DNA from: an uncultured Collinsella sp.
GTDB taxonomy: Bacteria; Actinomycetota; Coriobacteriia; Coriobacteriales; Coriobacteriaceae
Direction: 5' to 3'
NCBI GenBank assembly: GCA_900757205.1
Contig: CAAENA010000026.1
Span: 1-47,475 of the forward strand
DNA: 47,475 nucleotides
Each line of letters starts with the position of its first letter. The first letter of the stretch is position 1. Position numbers and translations under genes: made by a program. This document shows positions 32,570 through 40,499 of this stretch, piece by piece. Below the pieces are notes generated by a model. It searched no databases. It was not told where the DNA came from and saw only the letters and a list, made by a program, of their open reading frames with translations.

Positions 32570-34996
32570 TTACGCGTGCCAGATCTCGTCGCGGTACTCG
32601 CGAATGGTACGGTCGCTCGAGAACCAGCCGGAGGAGGCGGTGTTGAGCAGGGCCTTGCGGTTCCAGGTCTCCTGGTCGCCGTAGCTGCCGGTGAGCTTAT
32701 CCCACGCATCCACGTAGCTGCGGAAGTCTGCCATGACCAGGTCGGGGTCGTTGTTGTTCATGAGCTCGTTGTAGATGCTCTCGAAGTTGCCCGAAAGACC
32801 CGCAAAGGTGTTGTCCTTGAGCTCGTCCATCACGCGGCCTAGACGCTCGCGGTCGCCGTTGAGGGTATCCCACGCAAAGTAGCTGTTCGATGCCCAGAGC
32901 TGCTCGACCTCGGGGGCGGTCAGGCCAAAGATGGCCTCGTTCTCGCGGCCGGCCAGGTCTGCGATCTCGATGTTGGCGCCGTCGAGGGTTCCCAGCGTAA
33001 TGGCGCCGTTCATCATGAGCTTCATGTTGGACGTGCCCGAGGCCTCCTTGCCGGCCGTGGAGATCTGCTCTGAAATCTCGGCGGCAGGGTAGATGAGCTG
33101 GGCGTTGCTCACGCGGAAGTTGGGGATGAAGCAGACCTTCATGACCTCGTTGACGCGGGCGTCGTTGTTGATGACGTCGGCCACGGAGTTAATGAGGCGG
33201 ATGGTCTCCTTGGCAAAGGTATAGCTCGAGGCGGCCTTGCCGCTAAAGATGAAGGTCGTCGGCGTCACATGGAAGTTGGGATCGGCGATGCGACGGTTGT
33301 AAATATCCATCACCTTCATGATGTTCATAAGCTGGCGCTTGTAGGCATGGAAGCGCTTAACCTGAACATCGAAGACAGTGTTGGGGTCAATAACCAGACC
33401 GGTTTCGGCCTTAACGTAGGCGGCCAGACGCTCCTTGTTGGCGCGCTTTGAGGCACCAACGGCCTTAAGGAACTCGGTGTCGTTCTGGAACTCCTTGAGC
33501 TTCTCCAGCTCAAAGGCGTCCTTGAGCCAGCCGTCGCCAATGGCATCGGTGACGAGCTTGGCGTAGGTGGGGTTGGCCTCGGCAAAGAAGCGACGATGTG
33601 AGATGCCGTTGGTCTTGTTGTTGAACTTCTCGGGCGTCAGGGCATAGAAGTCCTTGAGCACGATGTTCTTGATGATGTCGGAGTGGATCTTTGCCACGCC
33701 GTTGACGCTATGGCTGCAGATCACGGACAGGTTGGCCATGCGAATCTCGCCGTCCCACAGGATGGCGGTCTGGCGCAGACGTTCCTGCCAGCCCTCCTGC
33801 GTGGTGTCGAACGACTCGTGCCAACGACGGCTGATCTCGTCGATGATCTGGTACACGCGGGGGAGGAGCTTGGAGAACGTGCCGATGGGCCACTTCTCCA
33901 AAGCCTCGGGCAGGATGGTGTGGTTGGTGTAGCTCACGACCTGCGTAACGATGTTCCAGGCGTCATCCCACTCGAGCTTTTTCTCGTCGATGAGGATACG
34001 CATGAGCTCGGGGCCGCACATGGCGGGGTGCGTGTCGTTGGTATGGATGGCCACAAACTGCGGCAGCAGCTCCCAGTTCTCGCCGTGCTCCTTCTCAAAG
34101 GTGTCGAGCAGGCTATAGATGCCGGCCGAGACAAACAGGTACTCCTGCTTCAGACGCAGCAGACGACCGTGCTCGCCGGCGTCGTTGGGGTAGAGGATGG
34201 CACTGATGGCCTCGGCCTCGGCGCGCTCGGCATCGGCCAGGGCGTAGTCGCCGCGGTTGAATGCCTCAAGGTCAAAGTGCTCCTCGACCGGCTCGGCGGC
34301 CCAGACGCGCAGCTTGTTGACGGTCTCGCCTGCATAGCCCACAACGGGGATGTCGTAGGGGACGGCCAGGATGTCCTGCGTGTCCACCGTGCGGTAGAAC
34401 GTGCGGCCGTTCTCCTCAAAGCCCTCGACGCGGCCGCCAAACTTAATGGTCACGGCCTTGTCCTGACGACGGACTTCCCAAGGATAGCCGTGGGTGAGCC
34501 ACTCGTCGGTGGCCTCGACCTGGCTGCCGTTGACGATCTCCTGCTTAAACAGGCCGTAGCGGTAGCGCATGCCGTTGCCGTAGCCGGCAATGCCCTCGGC
34601 TGCCATGGAATCCAGGAAGCACGCGGCCAGACGGCCCAGGCCACCGTTGCCCAGTGCCGGATCGGGCTCCTGGTTCTCGATGACGGACAAGTCGAAGCCC
34701 ATGTCGTCGAGCGCCTCGGCGACCATGTCGCGCACGCCAAAGTTGAGCAGGTAGTTGTCGAGCAGGCGGCCAATCAAAAACTCAATCGAGAAGTAGTACA
34801 CGCGCTTTTTGCCCTCGGCGGTGGCGCGGGCGTCGCTCTTGGTGGCAACGGTGCGTGCCTTCTCGGCCACGAGCTTGGCCAGGGCGTTAAAGCGATCGAG
34901 GTCGCTGGCGGCCTCGACGCTCTTGCCGCTGATGCTCATGACGGCATCGCGATAGAGCTCGGTAAACTCCTGCTTGTTGTCGAAGATCTTATTCAT
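32570..34996 (-). CDS. glgP: Glycogen/maltodextrin phosphorylase
   Basis: GlgP releases glucose-1-phosphate from non-reducing ends of glycogen with phosphate and PLP. The 808-residue length is normal for GT35. Signatures are YFSIEFLIGRLL, NGGLGRLAACFLDSMA, GMRYRYGLFKQ, HTNDTHPAMC, NGISHRRF and the PLP lysine in GTSNMKLMMNG (Lys659), followed by ITLGTLDGANIEI. ATG 34996 has a GGAAAGGAACG site upstream. It stands between glgB and glgC, so breakdown and synthesis genes share one operon. No extra tail is present, in contrast to GlgA and GlgB. Confidence 0.96.
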   Translation of the reverse strand: MNKIFDNKQEFTELYRDAVMSISGKSVEAASDLDRFNALAKLVAEKARTVATKSDARATAEGKKRVYYFSIEFLIGRLLDNYLLNFGVRDMVAEALDDMGFDLSVIENQEPDPALGNGGLGRLAACFLDSMAAEGIAGYGNGMRYRYGLFKQEIVNGSQVEATDEWLTHGYPWEVRRQDKAVTIKFGGRVEGFEENGRTFYRTVDTQDILAVPYDIPVVGYAGETVNKLRVWAAEPVEEHFDLEAFNRGDYALADAERAEAEAISAILYPNDAGEHGRLLRLKQEYLFVSAGIYSLLDTFEKEHGENWELLPQFVAIHTNDTHPAMCGPELMRILIDEKKLEWDDAWNIVTQVVSYTNHTILPEALEKWPIGTFSKLLPRVYQIIDEISRRWHESFDTTQEGWQERLRQTAILWDGEIRMANLSVICSHSVNGVAKIHSDIIKNIVLKDFYALTPEKFNNKTNGISHRRFFAEANPTYAKLVTDAIGDGWLKDAFELEKLKEFQNDTEFLKAVGASKRANKERLAAYVKAETGLVIDPNTVFDVQVKRFHAYKRQLMNIMKVMDIYNRRIADPNFHVTPTTFIFSGKAASSYTFAKETIRLINSVADVINNDARVNEVMKVCFIPNFRVSNAQLIYPAAEISEQISTAGKEASGTSNMKLMMNGAITLGTLDGANIEIADLAGRENEAIFGLTAPEVEQLWASNSYFAWDTLNGDRERLGRVMDELKDNTFAGLSGNFESIYNELMNNNDPDLVMADFRSYVDAWDKLTGSYGDQETWNRKALLNTASSGWFSSDRTIREYRDEIWHA

Positions 34997-35090
34997 ACGT
35001 TCCTTTCCCCCGGGGATGTTTCTCCCGGAACGGTTATGACTTGTATCCTACGCCCCGGCGGGGCGGGTAATTACAGCGGTAACGGCTTTG

Positions 35091-37334
35091 TTACGCATCC
35101 TTGCCAGATGCCTTAACAGCGCCCGTCTTGGCCTTGGGAGCAGCCTTTTTGGCGGTTGCCTTCTTGGCCGTGGCGGGCTTGGTTGCCTTGGCCTTCGCCT
35201 TAGCCGGAGCCTTCTTGGCAGCAGCAGGCTTGGGCTTCACCGAGGACGAGCGCTTGCGCGTCGCCTTCTTGGGCTCATCGACCACGGGTGGTTTGTAGCT
35301 GCTGGGACCGCGGCGCTTAAGCACCACGCCAGCCAGGCCGGGCACCTTAATCTCAATGGAGTCCATCTGCCCGTTCCAGGGATAGGGCTCGCTCGAGCAG
35401 GTGTAAGGCTCCTTACCGGCGTATCCGCTGCCACCAAACTCGGGACGGTCGGAGTCGAAGATGACCTCCCAGTCACCCTCGCGCGGCACGCCCACGCGGA
35501 AGCTCTCGTAGCTCGCTGGGTCAAAGTTGATCAGGATCACCAGGTCGTCATCGATGTCTTCGCCCTGACGCACAAAGCTCACGATGGACTGCTTGGAGTT
35601 ATCCGCATCGATCCAGGTAAAGCCATCGTCGGTGTAGCCGCGCTCGTACAGAGCGGGCTCGGCGGTGTACAGGTGGTTGAGCGCCTTGATAAACGCCTGA
35701 TGATGACGGTGGGTCTCGTACTCCTCGGTCAGGAACCACTGGATGGACTCGTAGTAGCGCCACTCAATAAACTGGCCGATCTCGTTGCCCATAAAGTTGA
35801 GCTTGGCACCGGGATGCGTCATCTGGTAGAAAGCCAGCGTACGCAGGCCGGCAAACTGGCGCCACCAGTCGCCCGGCATGCGGCCGATCAGCGAGCACTT
35901 GCCGTGCACGACCTCGTCGTGGCTCAGCGGGCAGATAAAGTTCTCGGTAAAGGCATACATGATGGAGAACGTGAGCAGCCCGTGGTTGCCGGGGCGCCAC
36001 GGAAAATCGGTCTGCATGTAGTGCAGGGTGTCGTTCATCCAGCCCATGTCCCATTTGTAGTGGAAGCCCAGGCCGCCGTCCTGCGGCGGATAGGTCACGA
36101 GCGGCCACGCGGTGGACTCCTCGGCCATCATCATCACGTCGGGGTAGTGTGCTTCAACGGCGCAGTTGACCTGACGGATAAACGCGCTGGCGTCCAGGTC
36201 CTCCTCAGTTCCGTACTTGTTGAACTTCTTTTGGCCGGGATCGTCGATGCCAAAGTTGAGGTACAGCATGCTGGACACGCCGTCCATGCGAATGCCGTCC
36301 ACGTGGAAGTTCTCCAGCCAATACAGCACGTTAGAGACCAGGAAGGAGCGGACCTCGCCGCGGGCGAAATCGAACTTGTGCGTGCCCCAGTTGGGGTGAA
36401 TCTCGTGCTCAAACAGCATGTGGCCGTTAAAGGTGGCAAGGCCGTGGGAGTCGGCGCAAAAACCGCCGGGCACCCAGTCCATGATCACGCCGATGCCCGC
36501 CTCGTGACACGCATCGATAAAGTGCATGAGCTGCTGCGGGTTGCCGTAGCGCGACGTGGCGGCGTAGTAACCGGTCGTCTGATAGCCCCAGGAGCCATCG
36601 AAGGGATGCTCCATAAGCGGCATGACCTCGATATGCGTGTAGCCCATGTCGCGCACGTAGTCCACGAGCTCCACCGATAGGTCGTCGTAGGTGTAAAACT
36701 CGCCGCGCTGCGCGGGGAAGGGATCCATGGGACCGGGGTAATTGCCGTACTCGTCCGGCTTGCCCTGCGGCGCATCGCCGTGGCGCTTCCACGAGCCAAT
36801 ATGCACCTCGTAGATGTTCAGCGGCTGCGACATGTGGTTGTGGCTGGCGCGACGCTTGAGCCACGCGGTGTCGTCCCACTTATAGCCATCGAGGGTCCAC
36901 AGCACGCTCGCGGTACCCGGAGGGCACTCGGCCTTAAAAGCATACGGATCGGCCTTATAGAGCTTTTCGCCCTCGTTGGTCTCGATGAGGTATTTATAGA
37001 GCTGGCCCTGCTCGGCGCCAGGAATAAAGCCTTCCCAGATAGCGCTCGTATGCACGGGCACCAGCGGGTTGGCTTCCTCATCCCAATTATTAAATTCGCC
37101 AATGACGTGAACGCTCTTTACGTCGGGCGCCCAAACGCAAAAGCGCCAGCCGCGCGTACGGTTCTGCGTGTCGGGGTGCGCGCCCATCTTTTCCCAGCTG
37201 CGCTCCCACGTGCCGATGCCAAATAGATAGACATCGTCCTTGGTGAGCTCCGGTGCGTGCGGGGCGGCTTTACGGGTTGCGGACTTTTTAGCCGTTGGCT
37301 TTAGCTTTGTATCGCTCACGTTTGATCCCATCAT
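35091..37334 (-). CDS. glgB: 1,4-alpha-glucan branching enzyme with Lys/Ala-rich tail
   Basis: GlgB makes alpha-1,6 branches. The 747-residue protein has a CBM48-type N-domain, then a GH13 barrel: MDWVPGGF, GIRMDGVSSML (nucleophile Asp351), MMAEEST (Glu405) and LSHDEVVHGK. After the C-terminal beta domain the last 70 or so residues are a basic low-complexity tail of AKKAPAK-, AKATKP- and AKKATAKKA-type units, like the GlgA tail. The N-terminus also has a short basic stretch (TAKKSATRKAA). The start is uncertain: ATG 37334 is given; GTG 37319 with GGGA in front is an alternative; the frame is open to 37379. It is the first gene of the glg operon. The divergent HAD gene starts 331 bases away. 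Confidence 0.93.
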   Translation of the reverse strand: MMGSNVSDTKLKPTAKKSATRKAAPHAPELTKDDVYLFGIGTWERSWEKMGAHPDTQNRTRGWRFCVWAPDVKSVHVIGEFNNWDEEANPLVPVHTSAIWEGFIPGAEQGQLYKYLIETNEGEKLYKADPYAFKAECPPGTASVLWTLDGYKWDDTAWLKRRASHNHMSQPLNIYEVHIGSWKRHGDAPQGKPDEYGNYPGPMDPFPAQRGEFYTYDDLSVELVDYVRDMGYTHIEVMPLMEHPFDGSWGYQTTGYYAATSRYGNPQQLMHFIDACHEAGIGVIMDWVPGGFCADSHGLATFNGHMLFEHEIHPNWGTHKFDFARGEVRSFLVSNVLYWLENFHVDGIRMDGVSSMLYLNFGIDDPGQKKFNKYGTEEDLDASAFIRQVNCAVEAHYPDVMMMAEESTAWPLVTYPPQDGGLGFHYKWDMGWMNDTLHYMQTDFPWRPGNHGLLTFSIMYAFTENFICPLSHDEVVHGKCSLIGRMPGDWWRQFAGLRTLAFYQMTHPGAKLNFMGNEIGQFIEWRYYESIQWFLTEEYETHRHHQAFIKALNHLYTAEPALYERGYTDDGFTWIDADNSKQSIVSFVRQGEDIDDDLVILINFDPASYESFRVGVPREGDWEVIFDSDRPEFGGSGYAGKEPYTCSSEPYPWNGQMDSIEIKVPGLAGVVLKRRGPSSYKPPVVDEPKKATRKRSSSVKPKPAAAKKAPAKAKAKATKPATAKKATAKKAAPKAKTGAVKASGKDA

Positions 37335-37555
37335 GACGCGGCAGCGTGTTGCCTTGGTGACTAGATGCGAAAGGTCCAAGGCTGCACGAATCGAAGGGAC
37401 GGCGATAGTTCTATGATTCGTTCCACCTCGCGTGCTCGGTGGAACTTTCGGCAGAAACTACGATAACACCTGTACGTTACTTTTATGAAGGAAAGTGGTT
37501 TTAGGGCGGCGTTTAATCGGTAAGCGCCATGTTTAGACCACTGGCAGAATTGCCG

Positions 37556-37643
37556 TGGTAAAACTCTTGACAGTTTTACCAATTAGGGTTTCAAGATTGT
37601 TAGTCTGACGTTTGGTAAAACGTTTTTAGCAGGATGTTTACCA
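37556..37643. promoter_or_regulatory. Operator-like inverted repeats (TGGTAAAAC) in the glgB/HAD divergent region
   Basis: TGGTAAAAC (37556-37564) and GTTTTACCA (37573-37581) make a perfect 9-bp inverted repeat whose 8-base centre plus first base includes TTGACA (37567-37572), a consensus -35. A second site TGGTAAAACGTTTTTAGCA (37613-37631) has the CG centre of LacI-family operators, and TGTTTACCA follows at 37635-37643. The 331-base gap holds no gene. It is likely to control glgB and/or the HAD gene by a sugar-responsive repressor; no good -10 was found. Confidence 0.55.
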
Positions 37644-37665
37644 TTTGACATCGAAAGGTTCGTTT

Positions 37666-38355
37666 ATGTCCCAGACCGCCGCCCCCAACGTTGCTTTTAT
37701 TTTCGATTGCGACGGCACACTGGTTAATAGCACCCCCGTTTGGGCCTATGCCCAGCCCGAGTTATTGCACCGCTACGGAATTGACGTGACGGTCGACGAT
37801 TTTGCCCAGTTTGAGCATCTTTCGCTGGAGGACGAATGCCAGGCCTACCACGACACGTGGGGTATTAGCGCAAATGGCGAGGAGCTCTATCTCGAGCTGA
37901 GTGACATTCTGATCGATGGCTACTCCAAGGTGCCGCCGCGCGAGGGGCTTCTGGCATTTTTGGAGCAGGCGAAGGCGGTGGGCATTGCCATGTGCGTCGC
38001 CACGTCCACGCCGGCCGAGCTGGTTAAGTCTGCACTTGCGGGAGCCGGGCTCGATGCCTACATGGAGTTTGTGACCACCACCGGCGAGGCAGGACGCTCC
38101 AAGCAGTTCCCCGATGTGTATGAGCTCGCGCTGCGCCGCCTGGAGGAGCGCCATAGGCACAAGTTTGAGCGCGCATGGGTGTTTGAGGACGCCGTTTTTG
38201 GCCTTAAGAGCTCTGGCGCCGCGGGCTTTAAGCGTGTAGGTATCTATGACCCGCACGGCCGCATGAAGCGCGACGACGTGCGCGCCAACTGCGATATCTT
38301 TATCGATAGCTATGAGGACCTGGACCTGGCCCGCGTGCTTACATTTGAGGGATAG
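37666..38355 (+). CDS. HAD-superfamily hydrolase, beta-phosphoglucomutase/phosphatase-like
   Basis: The 229-residue protein has the HAD motif I FIFDCDGTLVNS (Asp14 nucleophile, Asp16), motif II region CVATSTPAELV, and motif IV WVFEDAVFGLKSSGAAGF, with a helical cap of the beta-phosphoglucomutase type between residues 20 and 90. Its substrate cannot be fixed from sequence. The position next to glgB, with operator-like repeats between, suggests a sugar phosphate. ATG 37666 has GAAAGG (37653-37658) in front. The next gene follows after nine bases and is probably cotranscribed. Confidence 0.82.
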   Translation: MSQTAAPNVAFIFDCDGTLVNSTPVWAYAQPELLHRYGIDVTVDDFAQFEHLSLEDECQAYHDTWGISANGEELYLELSDILIDGYSKVPPREGLLAFLEQAKAVGIAMCVATSTPAELVKSALAGAGLDAYMEFVTTTGEAGRSKQFPDVYELALRRLEERHRHKFERAWVFEDAVFGLKSSGAAGFKRVGIYDPHGRMKRDDVRANCDIFIDSYEDLDLARVLTFEG

Positions 38356-38364
38356 GCGAGAGCT

Positions 38365-39006
38365 GTGACTTGCAAGGTATTAGTGGTCTGCGGCTCGCCC
38401 GTGGTGGCGAGCGCGGATTTGTTGCGCCGCTTAGCAGGGGAGTGCGATCACGTTGTCGCCGTGGACCGCGGGCTCGACGCGCTGCTGAGTGCCGGCCTGG
38501 GCTGCGATGTATATGTAGGGGACGCCGATACGGTGAGCGATGCAGGTCGCGCGTTGGTCGATGCCGCCACCGACTTTGAAGTTGAGCGCCATGACCCGTA
38601 CAAGGACTATACCGATCTGGCGTTGGCGCTCGATTCCGTCCGTCGCCTCTGGCCAGGTGCCGAAGTGGTTGCGACTTGCGCTACGGGCGGCCGTCCGGAT
38701 ATGGCGCTTTCCGTGCTGGGGCTGCTTGCAGGCTACGATGACGGCCCAGTCTGGATTGCCGAAGACGAGACCACGGCCCGCATCCTTCGCGCAGGCGAAT
38801 CGTGGACCATCGAAGGCGCCGAAGGCAAGACGTTCTCCATCATCGCTATTGCCCCCAACACCGAGGTAAGTGAACACGGCCTAGAATGGGAACTAGATCG
38901 CGCTCCGCTAGGCTTGTTAGCCGACACGGGCATCAGCAACGTCGTCAGGTCAACAGCCACGATCCAAGTCCACACTGGCACCGCCATCGCTTACCTATAT
39001 CATTAG
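38365..39006 (+). CDS. thiN: Thiamine diphosphokinase
   Basis: The enzyme transfers pyrophosphate from ATP to thiamine, giving the active cofactor. The 213-residue product shows the family order: VVCGSPVVAS, VAVDRGLDALLSAGL, VYVGDADTVSD (Asp-rich nucleotide site), ERHDPYKDYTDLALAL (the D-K-D-x-T-D motif) and TGGRPDMALSVLGLL, with a C-terminal beta domain ending TIQVHTGTAIAYL. The start is GTG 38365 with a purine-rich GGCGAGAG upstream. It is separated from the HAD gene by nine bases. Confidence 0.88.
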   Translation: MTCKVLVVCGSPVVASADLLRRLAGECDHVVAVDRGLDALLSAGLGCDVYVGDADTVSDAGRALVDAATDFEVERHDPYKDYTDLALALDSVRRLWPGAEVVATCATGGRPDMALSVLGLLAGYDDGPVWIAEDETTARILRAGESWTIEGAEGKTFSIIAIAPNTEVSEHGLEWELDRAPLGLLADTGISNVVRSTATIQVHTGTAIAYLYH

Positions 39007-39034
39007 GCATTTAAAGTCTGACCCAAAAAAGTCC

Positions 39035-39063
39035 TTGCACGTCGCGCCAACTTCCCCTATAGT
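39035..39063 (+). promoter_or_regulatory. Promoter of tRNA-Ala
   Basis: -35 TTGCAC (39035-39040) and -10 TATAGT (39058-39063) are separated by exactly 17 bases. The mature tRNA begins 14 bases after the -10, so the 5' leader is very short. Confidence 0.8.
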
Positions 39064-39076
39064 ATCTCCTCGTCAC

Positions 39077-39152
39077 GGGGGCGTAGCTCAGCTGGGAGAG
39101 CGCTTGACTGGCAGTCAAGAGGTCAGGGGTTCGATCCCCCTCGTCTCCACCA
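39077..39152 (+). tRNA. tRNA-Ala (anticodon GGC)
   Basis: A 76-base cloverleaf with acceptor stem GGGGGCG/CGTCTCC, D-arm GCTC-AGCTGGGA-GAGC, anticodon loop CTGGCAG (anticodon GGC) on stem CTTGA/TCAAG, and T-arm AGGGG-TTCGATC-CCCCT. Position 3:70 is G-U, the identity element of alanine tRNAs. The CCA end is encoded. It reads GCC (and GCU by wobble). Confidence 0.97.
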
Positions 39153-39162
39153 TCGTGAATGC

Positions 39163-39193
39163 AAAGGCTTTCGGAATCCCGAAGGCCTTTTTT
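39163..39193 (+). terminator. Terminator of tRNA-Ala
   Basis: AAAGGCTTTCGG (39163-39174) pairs with CCGAAGGCCTTT (39179-39190) with one wobble, followed by TTT. It lies 10 bases after the CCA end. Confidence 0.88.
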
Positions 39194-39601
39194 CATGCCA
39201 AAATACCTCGCGCCACAAACCCCATCTACGCCAACAAAAAGTTGCACAATTTATTTCCCATGTCTGTACATAGTTTGTTATCCAAACGCAATTACCAGTG
39301 TAGCTCGCTGCTCCAGTTGGGCTTCAGGAACGCTCCCAATTATTGCCAACGCCCCAATAACCTGCATCAACGTGAACAACATCCCAAAACAACCCCCTTA
39401 AGCACGCTAAATGAACGATATGTTGTCCAACACAAGCCAAATCAGTTTCGCTACAAGCTTGTGCTAGGATACCTAACGTTACATGAGTTCAACTGTGCTC
39501 GCGGTTCCAGCTAGTCGCAAAGCGCAGGGTCGATCAGCATCCGGCCGTAACGGCGGTGTTAGAAAAACCACGAGCTCCAATATCGATTGCCATGCGCGAT
39601 T
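39194..39601. other. Gap without a supportable gene
   Basis: About 400 bases of lower GC lie between the tRNA terminator and the capsule promoter. Open frames here have no family features or ribosome sites. A small stem GCCG-TAA-CGGC stands near 39544-39554. No clear function is seen. Confidence 0.5.
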
Positions 39602-39630
39602 TTGCACTTGCTTTTGTGGCTACTTATAAG
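39602..39630 (+). promoter_or_regulatory. Promoter of the capsule/exopolysaccharide locus
   Basis: -35 TTGCAC (39602-39607) and -10 TATAAG (39625-39630) are 17 bases apart, the same -35 and spacing as the tRNA-Ala promoter. Transcription would start near 39637 and give a leader of about 300 bases before the NusG-like gene. Confidence 0.65.
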
Positions 39631-39689
39631 TTTGCATTAGACAGTGCAATGAATTGTTACGGCAAACCACAGCAGTCCTTCAGCTGTTT

Positions 39690-39774
39690 GCGTGCGGTCC
39701 AGTTTTGTACCCGCTTGACTGGTTCGCACGCAGTCAGCTGGGGACGCGGTCATTTTGCGATACACGTCCGCGTC
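39690..39774 (+). promoter_or_regulatory. Structured leader RNA in front of the NusG-family gene
   Basis: Hairpin 1: GCGTGCG (39690-39696) pairs with CGCACGC (39725-39731), and within it CCAGT (39699-39703) with ACTGG (39718-39722). Hairpin 2: GACGCGG (39743-39749) pairs with CCGCGTC (39768-39774). Both lie in the predicted transcript. NusG paralogs of the LoaP/RfaH kind act at signals in such leaders (a DNA element for RfaH, an RNA hairpin for LoaP), so this is a candidate loading site. No open frame with protein features is in the leader. Confidence 0.5.
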
Positions 39775-39938
39775 TCTAGCAACTGCACTTATACATACCG
39801 TTCACGGTGGGGCAGAGCCACGTGCTTGTCTAACTGGGCTCAGGGTTTGAATATGGAGCGCCTTTGCGCACAAGCGCCCTGGCGAAGCCATACCCAAACC
39901 CCGTGAGCCACACGTAAGACAGCAAGGGGGTGGTGCTC

Positions 39939-40484
39939 GTGTGGTATGTGATCCAGGTCATTAACGGTCGCGAAGACGTTATGCGCGAGCGCATCGAGCG
40001 CGTGGTGCCAGTGGGCGCCATGCAAGAGATCTTTTATCCCCAATTTCAAACCGAGATCAAGGTACACGGCGAATGGGTCAATACGACCAAGTCGCTCTTT
40101 CCCGGTTATCTTATCTGCGACACGGCAGATCCCCGTACCGTGCAACAGTATCTGCTTCGCATGGACGACTTTGCCCGGGTGCTTTCCCAGGACGGTCAGT
40201 TTGTGCCGCTAGCAAAAGAAGAGGTCCAGCTTATTGGCGGCTTTACGCATAGGGGAGACCGCGTGGTGCCCATGAGCGAGGCCCTTAAAGACGGTGACCA
40301 GGTCGTAGTGACGGCAGGTCCGCTGCTGGGCCACGAGGGCCTTATTAAAACCATTAACAGACGCAAGAGCACTGCTTATTTGGAGCTCGATCTGTGTGGT
40401 CGACGCGTGACTACCCGCGTTGGCCTTGCTGTGCTTTCAGCCGAGCAGCTCGTAATGCGAAATGTTAAAAAGGCGATCGCCTAG
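39939..40484 (+). CDS. NusG-family specialised transcription antiterminator (LoaP/RfaH-like)
   Basis: The 181-residue protein has an NGN domain opening VWYVIQVINGRED, the middle SLFPGYLICDT (a NusG-family hallmark), and a C-terminal KOW domain around DGDQVVVTAGPLLGHEGLIKTINRR. It would bind RNA polymerase and let it read through the long capsule operon. GTG 39939 is chosen because AAGGGGG (39924-39930) lies eight bases upstream and family proteins begin right at the WYV strand; GTGs at 39930 and 39933 are in frame but overlap or abut the site. As the first gene of a polysaccharide locus it matches the usual place of LoaP/RfaH/UpxY proteins. It is not the housekeeping nusG, which has ribosomal neighbours. 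Confidence 0.87.
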   Translation: MWYVIQVINGREDVMRERIERVVPVGAMQEIFYPQFQTEIKVHGEWVNTTKSLFPGYLICDTADPRTVQQYLLRMDDFARVLSQDGQFVPLAKEEVQLIGGFTHRGDRVVPMSEALKDGDQVVVTAGPLLGHEGLIKTINRRKSTAYLELDLCGRRVTTRVGLAVLSAEQLVMRNVKKAIA

Positions 40485-40499
40485 CTGCGGGCTGTCGCT

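Noticed and set aside
33683..35116. Long + strand open frame opposite glgP
   Set aside because: Antisense shadow of a well supported phosphorylase gene; Val/Leu/Gly/His-rich with no domain pattern.
39035..39514. 159-codon frame over the tRNA containing GGVAQLGERLTGSQEV
   Set aside because: This peptide is the known artefact of translating a tRNA gene; the cloverleaf, promoter and terminator are clear.
39541..39560. ops/JUMPstart element (GGCGGTGTT resembles GGCGGTAGCGTG)
   Set aside because: Only the first six bases match and it lies before the predicted promoter, so it would not be in the transcript.
39556..39906. 116-codon frame in the capsule leader
   Set aside because: No ribosome site or family features, mixed composition, and it overlaps the promoter and RNA hairpins.
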